The notes beneath the pieces are model-generated. The model saw nothing but the letters and a program-made list of their open reading frames with translations, searched no databases and was not told where the DNA came from. Below are positions 44,392-53,320 of a stretch of DNA of 64,000 nucleotides, piece after piece (within the stretch, counting starts at the first letter, position 1; every line of letters starts with the position of its first letter). Source of the stretch: Caulobacter sp. FWC2. GTDB lineage: Bacteria > Pseudomonadota > Alphaproteobacteria > Caulobacterales > Caulobacteraceae. A program made the translations under genes and the position numbers. The stretch covers positions 4,588,001 to 4,652,000 of the forward strand of contig NZ_PEBF01000001.1 of NCBI RefSeq assembly GCF_002742625.1. The letters are read 5' to 3'.

Positions 44392-45228
44392 ATGACTATG
44401 CCGCGTTATCACTTCATTTCGGGCCTTCCGCGATCGGGCTCCACCCTGCTCGCTGCGCTTTTGCGCCAGAACCCAGCGATCAGCGCGGGGATTTCCAGTC
44501 CGCTGGGGGCGCTCTTCCACGCCACTCGAAACGCGATGGGCGCGTGGAACGAGACTTCCAGCCTGTTGACGGATGCCCATCGGGAACGCGTTTTGCGTGG
44601 GCTTTTCGAGTCTTACTACGCTGATCAGCCGGATAAGCGTCTGATCGTCGACACGAACCGGGCCTGGTGCGCCAGACTACCCGCCATCAAGCGGATGTTT
44701 CCCGAGGCCAAGGTGATCTGCTGCGTACGCAGCGTCGCCTGGGTCATGGACAGCATCGAGCGGCTGACCCGCGAGCATCCGTTCACCGAGAGCAAGCTCT
44801 TCAACAACGACTCCGAGCGCGCGACCGTGTTCACGCGGGTCGAAGCGCTAGCGCAACATGATCGCCTGGTGGGATTTCCCTGGGCCGCGCTGAAGGAGGC
44901 CGTCTACGGAGAGCATGCCGAAAGCCTGCTGCTCGTAGACTTTGACCTGCTGACCTCTGCGCCGGACAAGGTCATGGACCTCGTCTACGACTTTCTAGGC
45001 GAGCCGCGCTTCGCGCACAGCTTCACCGACATCGTGTTCGACGAGCCGGCCTTCGATCAGCAGTTGGGGCTGCCAGGTCTTCACAAGGTCCATTCGAAGG
45101 TCGCGCCCATCCGGCGCGCGACCCTGCTGCCGCCCGATCTTTTCGACCGCCTCGACGCCATGTCGTTCTGGCGGGAGTTGAAGGGCAGTCGCGCCAATCT
45201 CATAGCGGCGACTCCTGTCGCCGCCTGA
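44392..45228 (+). CDS. Sulfotransferase family protein
   Basis: A 278-residue PAPS-type sulfotransferase. The 5'-phosphosulfate loop is FISGLPRSGSTLLAALLRQN at residues about 8-27, and VICCVRSVAWVMDSIERL is the 3'-phosphate-binding region (Arg and Ser). Such enzymes sulfate sugars, lipids or proteins. It lies 32 bp before the giant surface-protein gene in the same direction, so its acceptor may be that protein or its glycan (inference). It is cargo of the IS-bounded insert. ATG 44392 or 44398 could start. Confidence 0.88.
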   Translation: MTMPRYHFISGLPRSGSTLLAALLRQNPAISAGISSPLGALFHATRNAMGAWNETSSLLTDAHRERVLRGLFESYYADQPDKRLIVDTNRAWCARLPAIKRMFPEAKVICCVRSVAWVMDSIERLTREHPFTESKLFNNDSERATVFTRVEALAQHDRLVGFPWAALKEAVYGEHAESLLLVDFDLLTSAPDKVMDLVYDFLGEPRFAHSFTDIVFDEPAFDQQLGLPGLHKVHSKVAPIRRATLLPPDLFDRLDAMSFWRELKGSRANLIAATPVAA

Positions 45229-45260
45229 ACCGTAAAAATACAAAAGGGGGGAATCTTCTC

Positions 45261-48200
45261 ATGACCATCGGTGGGGAAGCTTTGGCGCGCGCGCCGGCTC
45301 AGGCTGAAATCGTTTTCGTCGACATGCGGGTGGCGAACTACCAGGCGATCGTCGACGCTGTAGCGCCAGGCGCGCAGGTCGTTCTGATCGATCCCTCCCA
45401 GGAGGGGGTCCACCAGATGGCGCAAGCGCTCGAGGGGCGAAGCGATATTTCGGCGATCCACGTCGTCAGCCACGGCGCCGATGGCGTCCTGCTGGTCGGC
45501 TCCGAGGCGCTGCATGCTGGGAATCTTGCGCAGCACGCTCAAGACCTGGCGACGATCGGCGCGGCCTTGAGCCCTGATGGCGACATCCAGCTCTGGGGCT
45601 GCGACATCGCCGCCACAAGTGCAGGGCAAGCGTTTGTCGAGGAGCTCGCCCGGGCCACCGGCGCGGACATCGCCGCCTCCTCGAACGACACGGGCAGCGC
45701 CCCCGGCGCGGATTGGACGCTGGAGATCACCACCGGCGACGTCGTCGCCTCTCACGCCTTCGATACCACAGCCCTTGCCGGGTTCCAGGGTAGTCTCGCC
45801 ACCCTGACAGCCTCGTCCCTGGCTGAGCTCAAGAGCGCTCTGACGACGGCGTCCGGTAATGGCCAAGCCGACACCATCACGCTGCTCGCCGACATCGCGG
45901 CGACGGGGACTGGAGACACCGTCAGCGGCTCCGACGGCGCCAAGACCGTGGTCGAAATCAACATTACCGACGGCCAGGCCCTGCAGATCGTCGGCGGCAA
46001 TCATACGATCGACGCCAACTACTATGGCCGCGTGCTGGAGGTGCAGGCCGGATCTGTGACGATCTCCAACCTCACGCTGCGCGAGGGCTTGGTCTCGGCC
46101 AACGGCGGGGACCGAGGGATCGCTGGCGGCCAAGCGCTGGGGGGCGGCATTCTGAACGCCGGCAACCTGACGCTCTCGGGTGTGACGGTGACAGCCAACG
46201 GCGCTTCCGGCGGTGGCGGTGGTGGCGGCGCCAGCGGCCTGAACGCAGGCGGCGGCGGCGGCGGCGGCGGTTTGGGCGGCAAAGGCGGGGGCGATGGTGG
46301 CACAGGCGGCTACGTCGGCGCTAATACCTTCCTCTATCCTGGGTCTTCGGGCGGCAGTGGCGTAGGCGGTAACGGCGGCGACTGGACCACGCCTACTAAC
46401 AACCTGTTGAGCGGCAGAGGCGGGGCCGCGACGGGCGGCGCGGGCGGCTCGTATGGCTACTACGCCAACGGCGGCGGAGGTGGCGCCGCCACCAACGGTT
46501 CGATCACGATCGGCGGCGGCGGCGGCGGTGGGTCGAATGAAAACAACGGCGGTGTCGGTGGAGCGGCGGTTGGGGGCGTTTACAACTCAGGCACGCTTAC
46601 GCTGCTCTCCTCGGTGATCAGCGGCAATGTTGGAGCCGGCGGCGGCGGCGGCGGCGGCGGCGCCAATCCCTTCCCCGGGAATGCGAGTGGATATGCTGGC
46701 TCTGGCGCCAATGGCGGGCGCGGAGTCGGCGGCCTCTGGAACGCGATCGGCGCCACCCTGAATCTGGATGCGGCGAGTAATTCGGCCTTCGCGTCGAACA
46801 ATGGCGGCGGCGGCAGTGGCGGCGATGGCCGTGACGGCAATGGCTCCGCGGGCGCCACGACCGCCGACATCCTGAACCTGGGAACCCTAAACATCGTCAA
46901 CACGGCGCCGACAGCGACGATAAGCTCCGCGCCGGACGTGACCACGGCGGGCGCGACGACCTACACGGTGCGCGTAACCTATGCCGATAGCGATGGCACG
47001 GTGGCCAGCGCCTCGATCGGCACGGATGACCTCAAGTTGGGCGGCGTCGCCGCGACCGGCTTCTCGGTCATCTCGGGCGCCGATACCGCCACGACCGTCG
47101 TCGACTATACGTTCGCCGCGCCGGGCGGCAGCTTCGATCGCGGCGACAACGGCGTGCTGTCGCTCACCCTGGGCGCCAGCCCAGTAACCGACGATGGCGG
47201 CGCGGCTGTGGCCAGCCTCACGACCGGGGCGGCGGACGCCAACGTCACCGTCAACATACCGAACACGAGCCCGACCGGGACCGTCACGGTCACGGGCACG
47301 GCGACCGAAGACCAGGTCCTGACGGCCGACACCTCGGCCCTGGCCGACGCCGACGGTCTGGGAACGCTACACTATCAATGGCAGCGCTCGAACGGCGCGG
47401 GCTGGGACAATATCGGGGCCGACCAGGCGACCTACACGCTGAACGATCCGGACGTGGGCAAGACCATCCGCGTGGCGGTCACCTATACCGACGGCCAGAG
47501 CACGGCCGAGGCGGTCAACAGCACGCCCACCGCGACGATCATCGGTGTCAACGACGCACACACTGGCGGCGCCAATATCACGGGCACGGCTGCCGAGGAT
47601 CAGGTCCTGACGGCGGTGTCGACCCTTGCTGACGCCGATGGCATTGGCACGCTGCATTACCAGTGGCAGCACGACAACGGCGGCGGCTACGTCAATGTCG
47701 GCGCCGATCAGGCGACCTACACCCCGGGCGATGGCGATATCGGCGGCGTTGTGCGCGTCGTGATCTACTACACCGACGCTGGCGGCACGGTCGAAAGCGC
47801 CACCAGCGGAGCGACGGCGGCTATTTCGGCGTCGAACGACGCGCCAACCGGCGGAGTGTCGATCACCGGCACGATCACCGAGAACCAGGTCCTGACGGCC
47901 GACACCTCGACCCTGGCCGATAGTGATGGGCTGGGGACGCTGCACTATGACTGGCAGCGGAACACGGGCTCGGGCTTCGTGAGCACCGGCGCGGCAGACC
48001 AGGCGACCTACACGCTGAGCGATCCGGACGTGGGCGGATCGGTGCGCGTGGTCGTCAGCTATACCGACGGCCAGGGCTTCTCCAACAGCGTGACCAGCAC
48101 CGGCTCGTCGGCCATCGCCGGGGTCAACGATCCGCATACCGGCGGCGCATCGGTCACGGGCACAGTGACTGAGAACCAGGTCCTGACCGCGGTCTCGACC

Positions 48201-51200
48201 CTGGCCGATATCGATGGCCTGGGGACCTTGCACTACCAGTGGCAGCACGATGTCGGCTCGGGCTTCGTCAACATTGGAACCGACCAGTCTACCTATACTC
48301 TGGGTGACGCCGACGTCGGCGGGGTGGTCCGTGTGGTGGTCAGCTACACTGACGGCCAGGGCTTCTCGGAGTCCGCGACCAGCGCCGCGACGGCCGCCAT
48401 CGGCGGGGCCAACGACGCGCCAACCGGCGGAGTGTCGATCACCGGCACGATCACCGAGAACCAGGTCCTGACGGCCGACACCTCGACCCTGGCCGATGTC
48501 GATGGGCTGGGGACGCTGCACTACGACTGGCAGCGGAACACAGGCTCGGGCTTCGTGAGCATCGGCGCGGCCGACCAGGCGACCTACACGCTGGGCGATC
48601 CGGACGTGGGCGGATCGGTGCGCGTGGTCGTCAGCTATACCGACGGCCAGGGCTTCTCCAACAGCGTGACCAGCACCGGCTCGTCGGCCATCGCCGGGGT
48701 CAACGATCCGCATACCGGCGGCGCATCGGTCACGGGCACCGTGACTGAGAACCAGGTCCTGACCGCGGTCTCGACCCTGGCCGATATCGATGGCCTGGGG
48801 ACCTTGCACTACCAGTGGCAGCACGATGTCGGCGGCGGCTACGTCAACATTGGAACCGACCAGTCTACCTACACCCTGGGTGACGCCGACGTTGGCGGGG
48901 TGGTCCGTGTGGTGGTCAGCTACACTGACGGCCAGGGCTTCTCGGAGTCCGCGACCAGCGCCGCGACGGCCGCCATCGGCGGGGCCAACGACGCTCCGAC
49001 GGGCGGAGTGTCGATCACCGGCACGATCACCGAGAACCAGGTCCTGACGGCCGACACCTCGACCCTGGCCGATGTCGATGGGCTGGGGACGCTGCACTAC
49101 GACTGGCAGCGGAACACAGGCTCGGGCTTCGTGAGCATCGGCGCGGCCGACCAGGCGACCTACACGCTGAGCGATCCGGACGTGGGCGGATCGGTGCGCG
49201 TGGTCGTCAGCTATACCGACGGCCAGGGCTTCTCCAACAGCGTGACCAGCACCGGCTCGTCGGCCATCGCCGGGGTCAACGATCCGCATACCGGCGGCGC
49301 ATCGGTCACGGGCACAGTGACTGAGAACCAGGTCCTGACCGCGGTCTCGACCCTGGCCGATATCGATGGCCTGGGGACCTTGCACTACCAGTGGCAGCAC
49401 GATGTCGGCTCGGGCTTCGTCAACATTGGAACCGACCAGTCTACCTATACTCTGGGTGACGCCGACGTCGGCGGGGTGGTCCGTGTGGTGGTCAGCTACA
49501 CTGACGGCCAGGGCTTCTCGGAGTCCGCGACCAGCGCCGCGACGGCCGCCATCGCCAATGTCAACGACACGCCGACCGGCGCGGTGACGATCAGCGGCAC
49601 GGTCAGCGAGAACCAGGTGCTTACGGCCACCACCTCGGCTCTGGCCGACGCCGACGGCCTAGGGTCGCTTCACTACCAATGGCAGCGCAACACGGGCGCC
49701 GGCTTCACCAATGTCGGGAGCGACCAAGCGACTTACACGCTGGGCGACGTCGATGTCGCCGGTACGATCCGCGTGGTTGTCAGCTATGTCGACCAGCAGG
49801 GTACGGCCGAGGCGGTGACCAGCCTCGCGACTGCGGCGGTGGCGGGGGTCAACGACCCGCACACGGGAGGCGTGTCGATTACAGGCACGACGACCGAAGA
49901 CCAGATTCTAACGGCGGTCTCGACCCTGGCTGATGTCGATGGTCTTGGGACTCTCCACTACCAGTGGCAGCGCGACACTGGCGGCGGCTATGTCAATGTC
50001 GGTAGCGACCAGGCGAACTATACGCTGGGCGACCCCGATGTTGGCGGTACGATCCGGGTGGTCACCAGCTACACCGACGCTCAGGGCTTCTCGGAGTCGG
50101 CGACCAGCGCGGCCACCGCCGCCGTGGTCAACGTCAACGATACGCCTACGGGCAGTGTGACCTTCACCGGCTCGCCGGTCGAGGGACAGGTCCTATCCGC
50201 CGCCAACACCTTGGTCGACGCCGACGGTATGGGGACTATTACCTACCAGTGGAAGGCCGATGGCGTGGATATCGCCGGGGCGAATAGTTCGACCTTCCTG
50301 CTAACCTCAGCCCAGGTCAGTAAGTCGGTGAGCGTTGTGGCCCGCTACACCGACCAGCACGGCACGAACGAAGCCGTGGCGTCGACTGGCCTCAACATCG
50401 CCAGCGCAGCGGTTCCTCCGACCTCGACGAGCAACCTGATCGACGGGGCTCCGGTCGATGTGATCCGCACGACCAATGCCGACGGTTCGATCACTCAGAC
50501 CACAATCGTCTCAACGGTTACGCCGGTCGCGACCGGACAAACAGCGGACTTCCCCTTGCTGACCTTCAACGGCCAGGAGTTGCTGTCGGTCTCCGCGCCT
50601 GTGGGGTATGGCCTGACCATCACCGGTGATGATCGCCCTAGCACGCCGGCCAATTCGCTCAGTGACCTCATCACGGCGATCCGGGGCGCAGGCGGCAACA
50701 ACGCGCAGACGGGCTCGGGTACGGACTTCCTGCGCGGTCTGCTGCCGACCGACCAAGTCCTGGTCCAGACCATCACGCCGACCGTCAAAGGCGCGCCAGA
50801 CGAAACCCTTAGCTTGCGGTTCGATGGCGGCCCGGCCAATGACGGGGTCTACACCGCTATCGTGCTGGACGTGAGTCACCTGCCCAAGGGCACGGTCATC
50901 AGTCTGAATAATATCGACTTCATCACGCTGGTCGGCGAAGGCCGTTTCGGTGGCGGCGATGGGCGCCAGGTGGTCTACGGCGACGACGGCGCGCAGTACA
51001 TCGTCCTGGGGGCGGACGATGACGTGCTGCATGGCGGCGGCGGGGACGACACCGTCGGCTCAAAAGGCGGCAACGACAAGCTCTATGGCGATGCCGGCAA
51101 CGACACGCTGTTCGGCGGCGAAGGCAACGACCTGATGGACGGCGGCACGGGCTACGACACCGTGCTGATGGGAGGTAACCTCAAGGATTACATGTTCTTC

Positions 51201-51872
51201 CACACGGCCAGCGGTCTGCAGTCCACGAGTTTCGAGGGCAACGACACCATGGTCAATGTCGAGGCCTTGAAGATGGTCGACGGCTCGACGGTCACCGACC
51301 TGAACAAGCTGGTGGCCGGGACGACGTCGGTTGCGGTGATGACCTACGAGTTCTTCACCGGCAAGACGCCAACGGCGGCGGGGCTGGAGTACCTCCTGCA
51401 TGCCCCGGACACCGTCAATTCCAACGACCTGAGCGACGCCTATTATACGAAGTTCAATGTCGACAACCGCTACATCAACTTCGCGATCAATCTGGCCTCA
51501 CCCCAGGGCCAGGCTCATGCTTGGTTCGAGACGAACTACGGTTTGCTCAACTATGAGCAGACCCTGACCAAGGCCTACAAGGAGATCTTCGGGGTTACTC
51601 TCACCAACGACAAGATTCAGCACCTGCTCTACGATCAGGTTGGCCAGGACATGACCCGGGTGCACTATTTCGAGCTCTTTGCCGGCTCGACGGATGGCGC
51701 CAAGGCCGGGATCATCGGCTGGTTGCTGGCCGTGGCGGTCCTCGAGAACACCGGCCGTTATGCTGCGGCAAACACCGCCTTCCTCAACGACTTCGCCGAT
51801 GGGGACGCCAAACTCAATGTCGACCTGGTGGGCGTCTACGGCGACGGCCACGCCTGGGGGGCGACGATCTAG
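45261..51872 (+). CDS. Giant repeat surface protein: DUF4347, Ig/cadherin-like repeats, RTX, RsaA-like anchor
   Basis: 2203 residues. In order: DUF4347 (about 14-170; VVSHGADG with His71 and LWGCDIA with Cys113, the only cysteine I find in the protein); a Gly-rich region (about 310-540); one VCBS-like domain (about 545-665); eleven repeats of about 96 residues (about 668-1717), each with ITGT..ENQVLTA, LGTLHYQWQ, YTLGDPDVG and VVVSYTDGQG-type segments; an unassigned domain (about 1720-1915); RTX repeats (GGNDKLYGDAGNDTLFGGEG, about 1917-1970); and a C-terminal domain (about 2023-2203) with TYEFFTGKTPTAAGLEYLL and NRYINFAINLA, very like the LPS-binding N terminus of Caulobacter RsaA. RTX and lack of Sec signal suggest type I secretion. 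No exporter is encoded nearby. Confidence 0.9.
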   Translation: MTIGGEALARAPAQAEIVFVDMRVANYQAIVDAVAPGAQVVLIDPSQEGVHQMAQALEGRSDISAIHVVSHGADGVLLVGSEALHAGNLAQHAQDLATIGAALSPDGDIQLWGCDIAATSAGQAFVEELARATGADIAASSNDTGSAPGADWTLEITTGDVVASHAFDTTALAGFQGSLATLTASSLAELKSALTTASGNGQADTITLLADIAATGTGDTVSGSDGAKTVVEINITDGQALQIVGGNHTIDANYYGRVLEVQAGSVTISNLTLREGLVSANGGDRGIAGGQALGGGILNAGNLTLSGVTVTANGASGGGGGGGASGLNAGGGGGGGGLGGKGGGDGGTGGYVGANTFLYPGSSGGSGVGGNGGDWTTPTNNLLSGRGGAATGGAGGSYGYYANGGGGGAATNGSITIGGGGGGGSNENNGGVGGAAVGGVYNSGTLTLLSSVISGNVGAGGGGGGGGANPFPGNASGYAGSGANGGRGVGGLWNAIGATLNLDAASNSAFASNNGGGGSGGDGRDGNGSAGATTADILNLGTLNIVNTAPTATISSAPDVTTAGATTYTVRVTYADSDGTVASASIGTDDLKLGGVAATGFSVISGADTATTVVDYTFAAPGGSFDRGDNGVLSLTLGASPVTDDGGAAVASLTTGAADANVTVNIPNTSPTGTVTVTGTATEDQVLTADTSALADADGLGTLHYQWQRSNGAGWDNIGADQATYTLNDPDVGKTIRVAVTYTDGQSTAEAVNSTPTATIIGVNDAHTGGANITGTAAEDQVLTAVSTLADADGIGTLHYQWQHDNGGGYVNVGADQATYTPGDGDIGGVVRVVIYYTDAGGTVESATSGATAAISASNDAPTGGVSITGTITENQVLTADTSTLADSDGLGTLHYDWQRNTGSGFVSTGAADQATYTLSDPDVGGSVRVVVSYTDGQGFSNSVTSTGSSAIAGVNDPHTGGASVTGTVTENQVLTAVSTLADIDGLGTLHYQWQHDVGSGFVNIGTDQSTYTLGDADVGGVVRVVVSYTDGQGFSESATSAATAAIGGANDAPTGGVSITGTITENQVLTADTSTLADVDGLGTLHYDWQRNTGSGFVSIGAADQATYTLGDPDVGGSVRVVVSYTDGQGFSNSVTSTGSSAIAGVNDPHTGGASVTGTVTENQVLTAVSTLADIDGLGTLHYQWQHDVGGGYVNIGTDQSTYTLGDADVGGVVRVVVSYTDGQGFSESATSAATAAIGGANDAPTGGVSITGTITENQVLTADTSTLADVDGLGTLHYDWQRNTGSGFVSIGAADQATYTLSDPDVGGSVRVVVSYTDGQGFSNSVTSTGSSAIAGVNDPHTGGASVTGTVTENQVLTAVSTLADIDGLGTLHYQWQHDVGSGFVNIGTDQSTYTLGDADVGGVVRVVVSYTDGQGFSESATSAATAAIANVNDTPTGAVTISGTVSENQVLTATTSALADADGLGSLHYQWQRNTGAGFTNVGSDQATYTLGDVDVAGTIRVVVSYVDQQGTAEAVTSLATAAVAGVNDPHTGGVSITGTTTEDQILTAVSTLADVDGLGTLHYQWQRDTGGGYVNVGSDQANYTLGDPDVGGTIRVVTSYTDAQGFSESATSAATAAVVNVNDTPTGSVTFTGSPVEGQVLSAANTLVDADGMGTITYQWKADGVDIAGANSSTFLLTSAQVSKSVSVVARYTDQHGTNEAVASTGLNIASAAVPPTSTSNLIDGAPVDVIRTTNADGSITQTTIVSTVTPVATGQTADFPLLTFNGQELLSVSAPVGYGLTITGDDRPSTPANSLSDLITAIRGAGGNNAQTGSGTDFLRGLLPTDQVLVQTITPTVKGAPDETLSLRFDGGPANDGVYTAIVLDVSHLPKGTVISLNNIDFITLVGEGRFGGGDGRQVVYGDDGAQYIVLGADDDVLHGGGGDDTVGSKGGNDKLYGDAGNDTLFGGEGNDLMDGGTGYDTVLMGGNLKDYMFFHTASGLQSTSFEGNDTMVNVEALKMVDGSTVTDLNKLVAGTTSVAVMTYEFFTGKTPTAAGLEYLLHAPDTVNSNDLSDAYYTKFNVDNRYINFAINLASPQGQAHAWFETNYGLLNYEQTLTKAYKEIFGVTLTNDKIQHLLYDQVGQDMTRVHYFELFAGSTDGAKAGIIGWLLAVAVLENTGRYAAANTAFLNDFADGDAKLNVDLVGVYGDGHAWGATI
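47835..49562 (+). repeat. Tandem array of three 576 bp units in the giant gene
   Basis: Units begin at 47835, 48411 and 48987, each with AACGACGC at the junction and each coding for two 96-residue repeats (A then B). The copies are nearly identical at DNA level. The A half of unit 3 is like unit 2, and the B half of unit 3 is like unit 1, so units have been exchanged. More diverged single repeats lie on both sides. Confidence 0.95.
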
Positions 51873-51927
51873 GGCCTACGGCCAGTGCCTCCCGGCAGCC
51901 CTTGCGGGCGGGCCGGGCGAGACTTTG

Positions 51928-51967
51928 GACGGCGGTGCGCTCCGGTGCGCCGCCGTCTGTTGTTTTG
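51928..51967 (+). terminator. Terminator after the giant gene
   Basis: GACGGCGG-tgcgctccggtgcg-CCGCCGTC forms an 8 bp stem with a further inner pairing, followed by TGTTGTTTTG. It lies 56 bp after the stop codon. Confidence 0.75.
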
Positions 51968-52047
51968 GGGCCCAAGACGATTAAGGCGAAGACCTTCCTG
52001 AAAGAGCCCGGGCTTGCCGGAGGCCGCAACTCCTGAGAGATACGGGC

Positions 52048-52252
52048 ATTACGAGCAACAAGACGGCGAACAGGTTTTCGCCTGAGGTGCGCGAGCGCGC
52101 GGTGCGGCGGGTGTTGGAGCACGAGGGAGCCCATCCCTCGCGCTTGGCAGCGACGATTTCGATCGCAGACAAGATCGGCTGCACAGCCCAGACCCTGAAC
52201 GAGTGAGTCAAGAAGACCGAGGTCGACGCCAGCAAGCGGGCGGGCGTGCCCG
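52048..52252 (+). pseudogene. IS3-family OrfA fragment (right boundary)
   Basis: Codes for [20 protein letters not shown], then [20 protein letters not shown] and GCTAQTLNE, which match the N-terminal part of another IS3-type OrfA. The start codon is ATT and an internal TGA (52204-52206) replaces the conserved Trp of NEWVKK. After KRAGVP it runs into integrase sequence. It is a different OrfA from the one at the left boundary. Confidence 0.85.
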
Positions 52253-52560
52253 ACACCGGTCGCGACGCTGAGCTCCAAGGCGGCCGGTCCAATACGGAGG
52301 GCGGCGCGGTTGCGCTCGATGAGACCGCGCCGGGCCGCCCAGCCGAGCAGGGCTTTTGAGACCTGCACCCCATAAGCGGCGCGACGGTCGCGCAAGGCGA
52401 AGATCCGCTGGGCGGGGGCCTTGTCGTCCAAGGCGCTCAGCGGTTCACGGCCAAAGGCCCGGCCGATCCGGATGAGCTGCTCGCGATAGTCGTCCTGGGT
52501 GCGCGCGGCCAGGCGCTTGAACTCCGGAGACTGTTGATAGCCCCAGATCAGATGAGCAAG
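52253..52560 (-). pseudogene. Tyrosine integrase, N-terminal fragment
   Basis: On the minus strand, SLAHLIWGYQQSPEFKRLAA, RTQDDYREQLIRIGRAFG and [20 protein letters not shown] with [11 protein letters not shown] give the SAM-like core-binding domain of tyrosine integrases. Its order, strand and content make it the missing N-terminal part of the fragment at 43648-44123; about 35-45 residues between them are lost. The 5' end is uncertain because it runs into a gene on the other strand. Confidence 0.85.
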
Positions 52561-52766
52561 GGAGCCGGCCGAAGGCTCGTCGCCGACAATGTCCGCCGGC
52601 TGCGCCGAGATTCAGCGCTCAGCCAGGAGGATCTGGCCGGGCAGGCACAGGATTTATGTGGGGACGATCGAGCGGGCCGAACGCAATCTCGCTCGACGAT
52701 ATCGAGCGTTTGGCGCTGGCCCTGAAGGTGACGCCCGCCCCTTTGCTGACGCCGGGCGAAGGGTAG
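52552..52766 (+). pseudogene. XRE-type HTH regulator, frameshifted
   Basis: From the ATG at 52552: RRLVADNVRRLRRDSALSQE and DLAGQA give an XRE helix-turn-helix; the frame then shifts to read IYVGTIERAERN and shifts again to read SLDDIERLALALKVTPAPLL with TPGEG and a stop at 52764. Put together it is a normal 70-residue Cro/CI-type regulator, so at least two indels have broken it. It was divergent from the integrase, as in many integrative elements. Confidence 0.82.
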
Positions 52767-53320
52767 AAGCCGGCCGGCTTGAAAGCGCGAAATCGGCGCG
52801 AGCCGTCCAGGTCTGTCCAGCGAGATCGCTACACGGCAATACGGCAAGCGGGGGCCAAAACGGGGGGCTTTCCGCAGAAAACGCTAAGTATCTGAAAGGT
52901 TTTCGGTCCGTCCGGCCAATGCCCGGACACCCACTCCGCCAGCCATCCCGTTTGAGATCCCGCTAAAACAGTCGCCGCCCGCCGCGGCAGATTGCCGCAG
53001 AGCGCTGGGTCGCGACCCGCCCCAAGATCGTCTTCGACAGCCTGCTGATCGCTCACGCCGTGGCGCTGGAAAACCGCTTCGAGCCAGGCTCAAGCCCGAG
53101 GCGATCACTCCCGCTTAGCGTCAGCCGTCGATACGCGAATGAGACGCAAGTACTGACGGGCGAAATTTCAGTATTTGATCAAGATCAAGAGACTGATCGT
53201 CGCAGGCCGGATACCGAAATTGAGTTTTCCGCCAGCTTAGCCATTATCCGCTCATTAACAACGAACAGAGATACCCAAGCGGATACCAAGTAGCCTTGCA
53301 GATCTGGGTTCGCGCCAAAG
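52767..53320. other. Gap with no recognisable gene
   Basis: No frame here gives a protein I recognise. One plus-strand stretch (about 53000-53110, VATRPKIVFDSLLIAHAVAL) could be a remnant of a lost gene. The last 200 bp are less GC-rich and probably hold the promoter of the chemotaxis receptor gene. Confidence 0.6.

Larger units (their letters stand above)
43537..52766. mobile_element. Decayed integrative element beside tRNA-Ser, interrupted by an IS-bounded insert
   Basis: Outer boundary features are the tRNA-Ser 3' end and a broken XRE-type regulator gene. Inside are the two halves of one minus-strand tyrosine integrase gene, each ending at an IS3-type OrfA fragment (left 44124-44189, right 48 bp inside the other junction at 52048-52252). 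The insert between carries a sulfotransferase gene and a very long surface-protein gene. No intact transposase or integrase remains, so it is fixed. The right end of the original element is not determined. Confidence 0.75.

Noticed and set aside
47367..49400. Long minus-strand open frame opposite the repeat array of the giant gene
   Set aside because: It repeats with the same 576 bp period because it is antisense to the array, and it has no recognisable domain.
47835..49562. CRISPR array
   Set aside because: The repeats are 576 bp, direct, coding and without unique spacers; they are protein repeats.
52929..52945. Possible second attachment site (CACCCACTCCGCCAGCC) resembling the tRNA-Ser 3' end
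   Set aside because: It matches CCCACCCTCTCCGCCACC only with a 4-base gap; too weak to call a direct repeat of the tRNA end.
53000..53110. Possible gene remnant (VATRPKIVFDSLLIAHAVAL) before the chemotaxis receptor
   Set aside because: The frame is short, without a start or a family I recognise; noted only in the gap entry.
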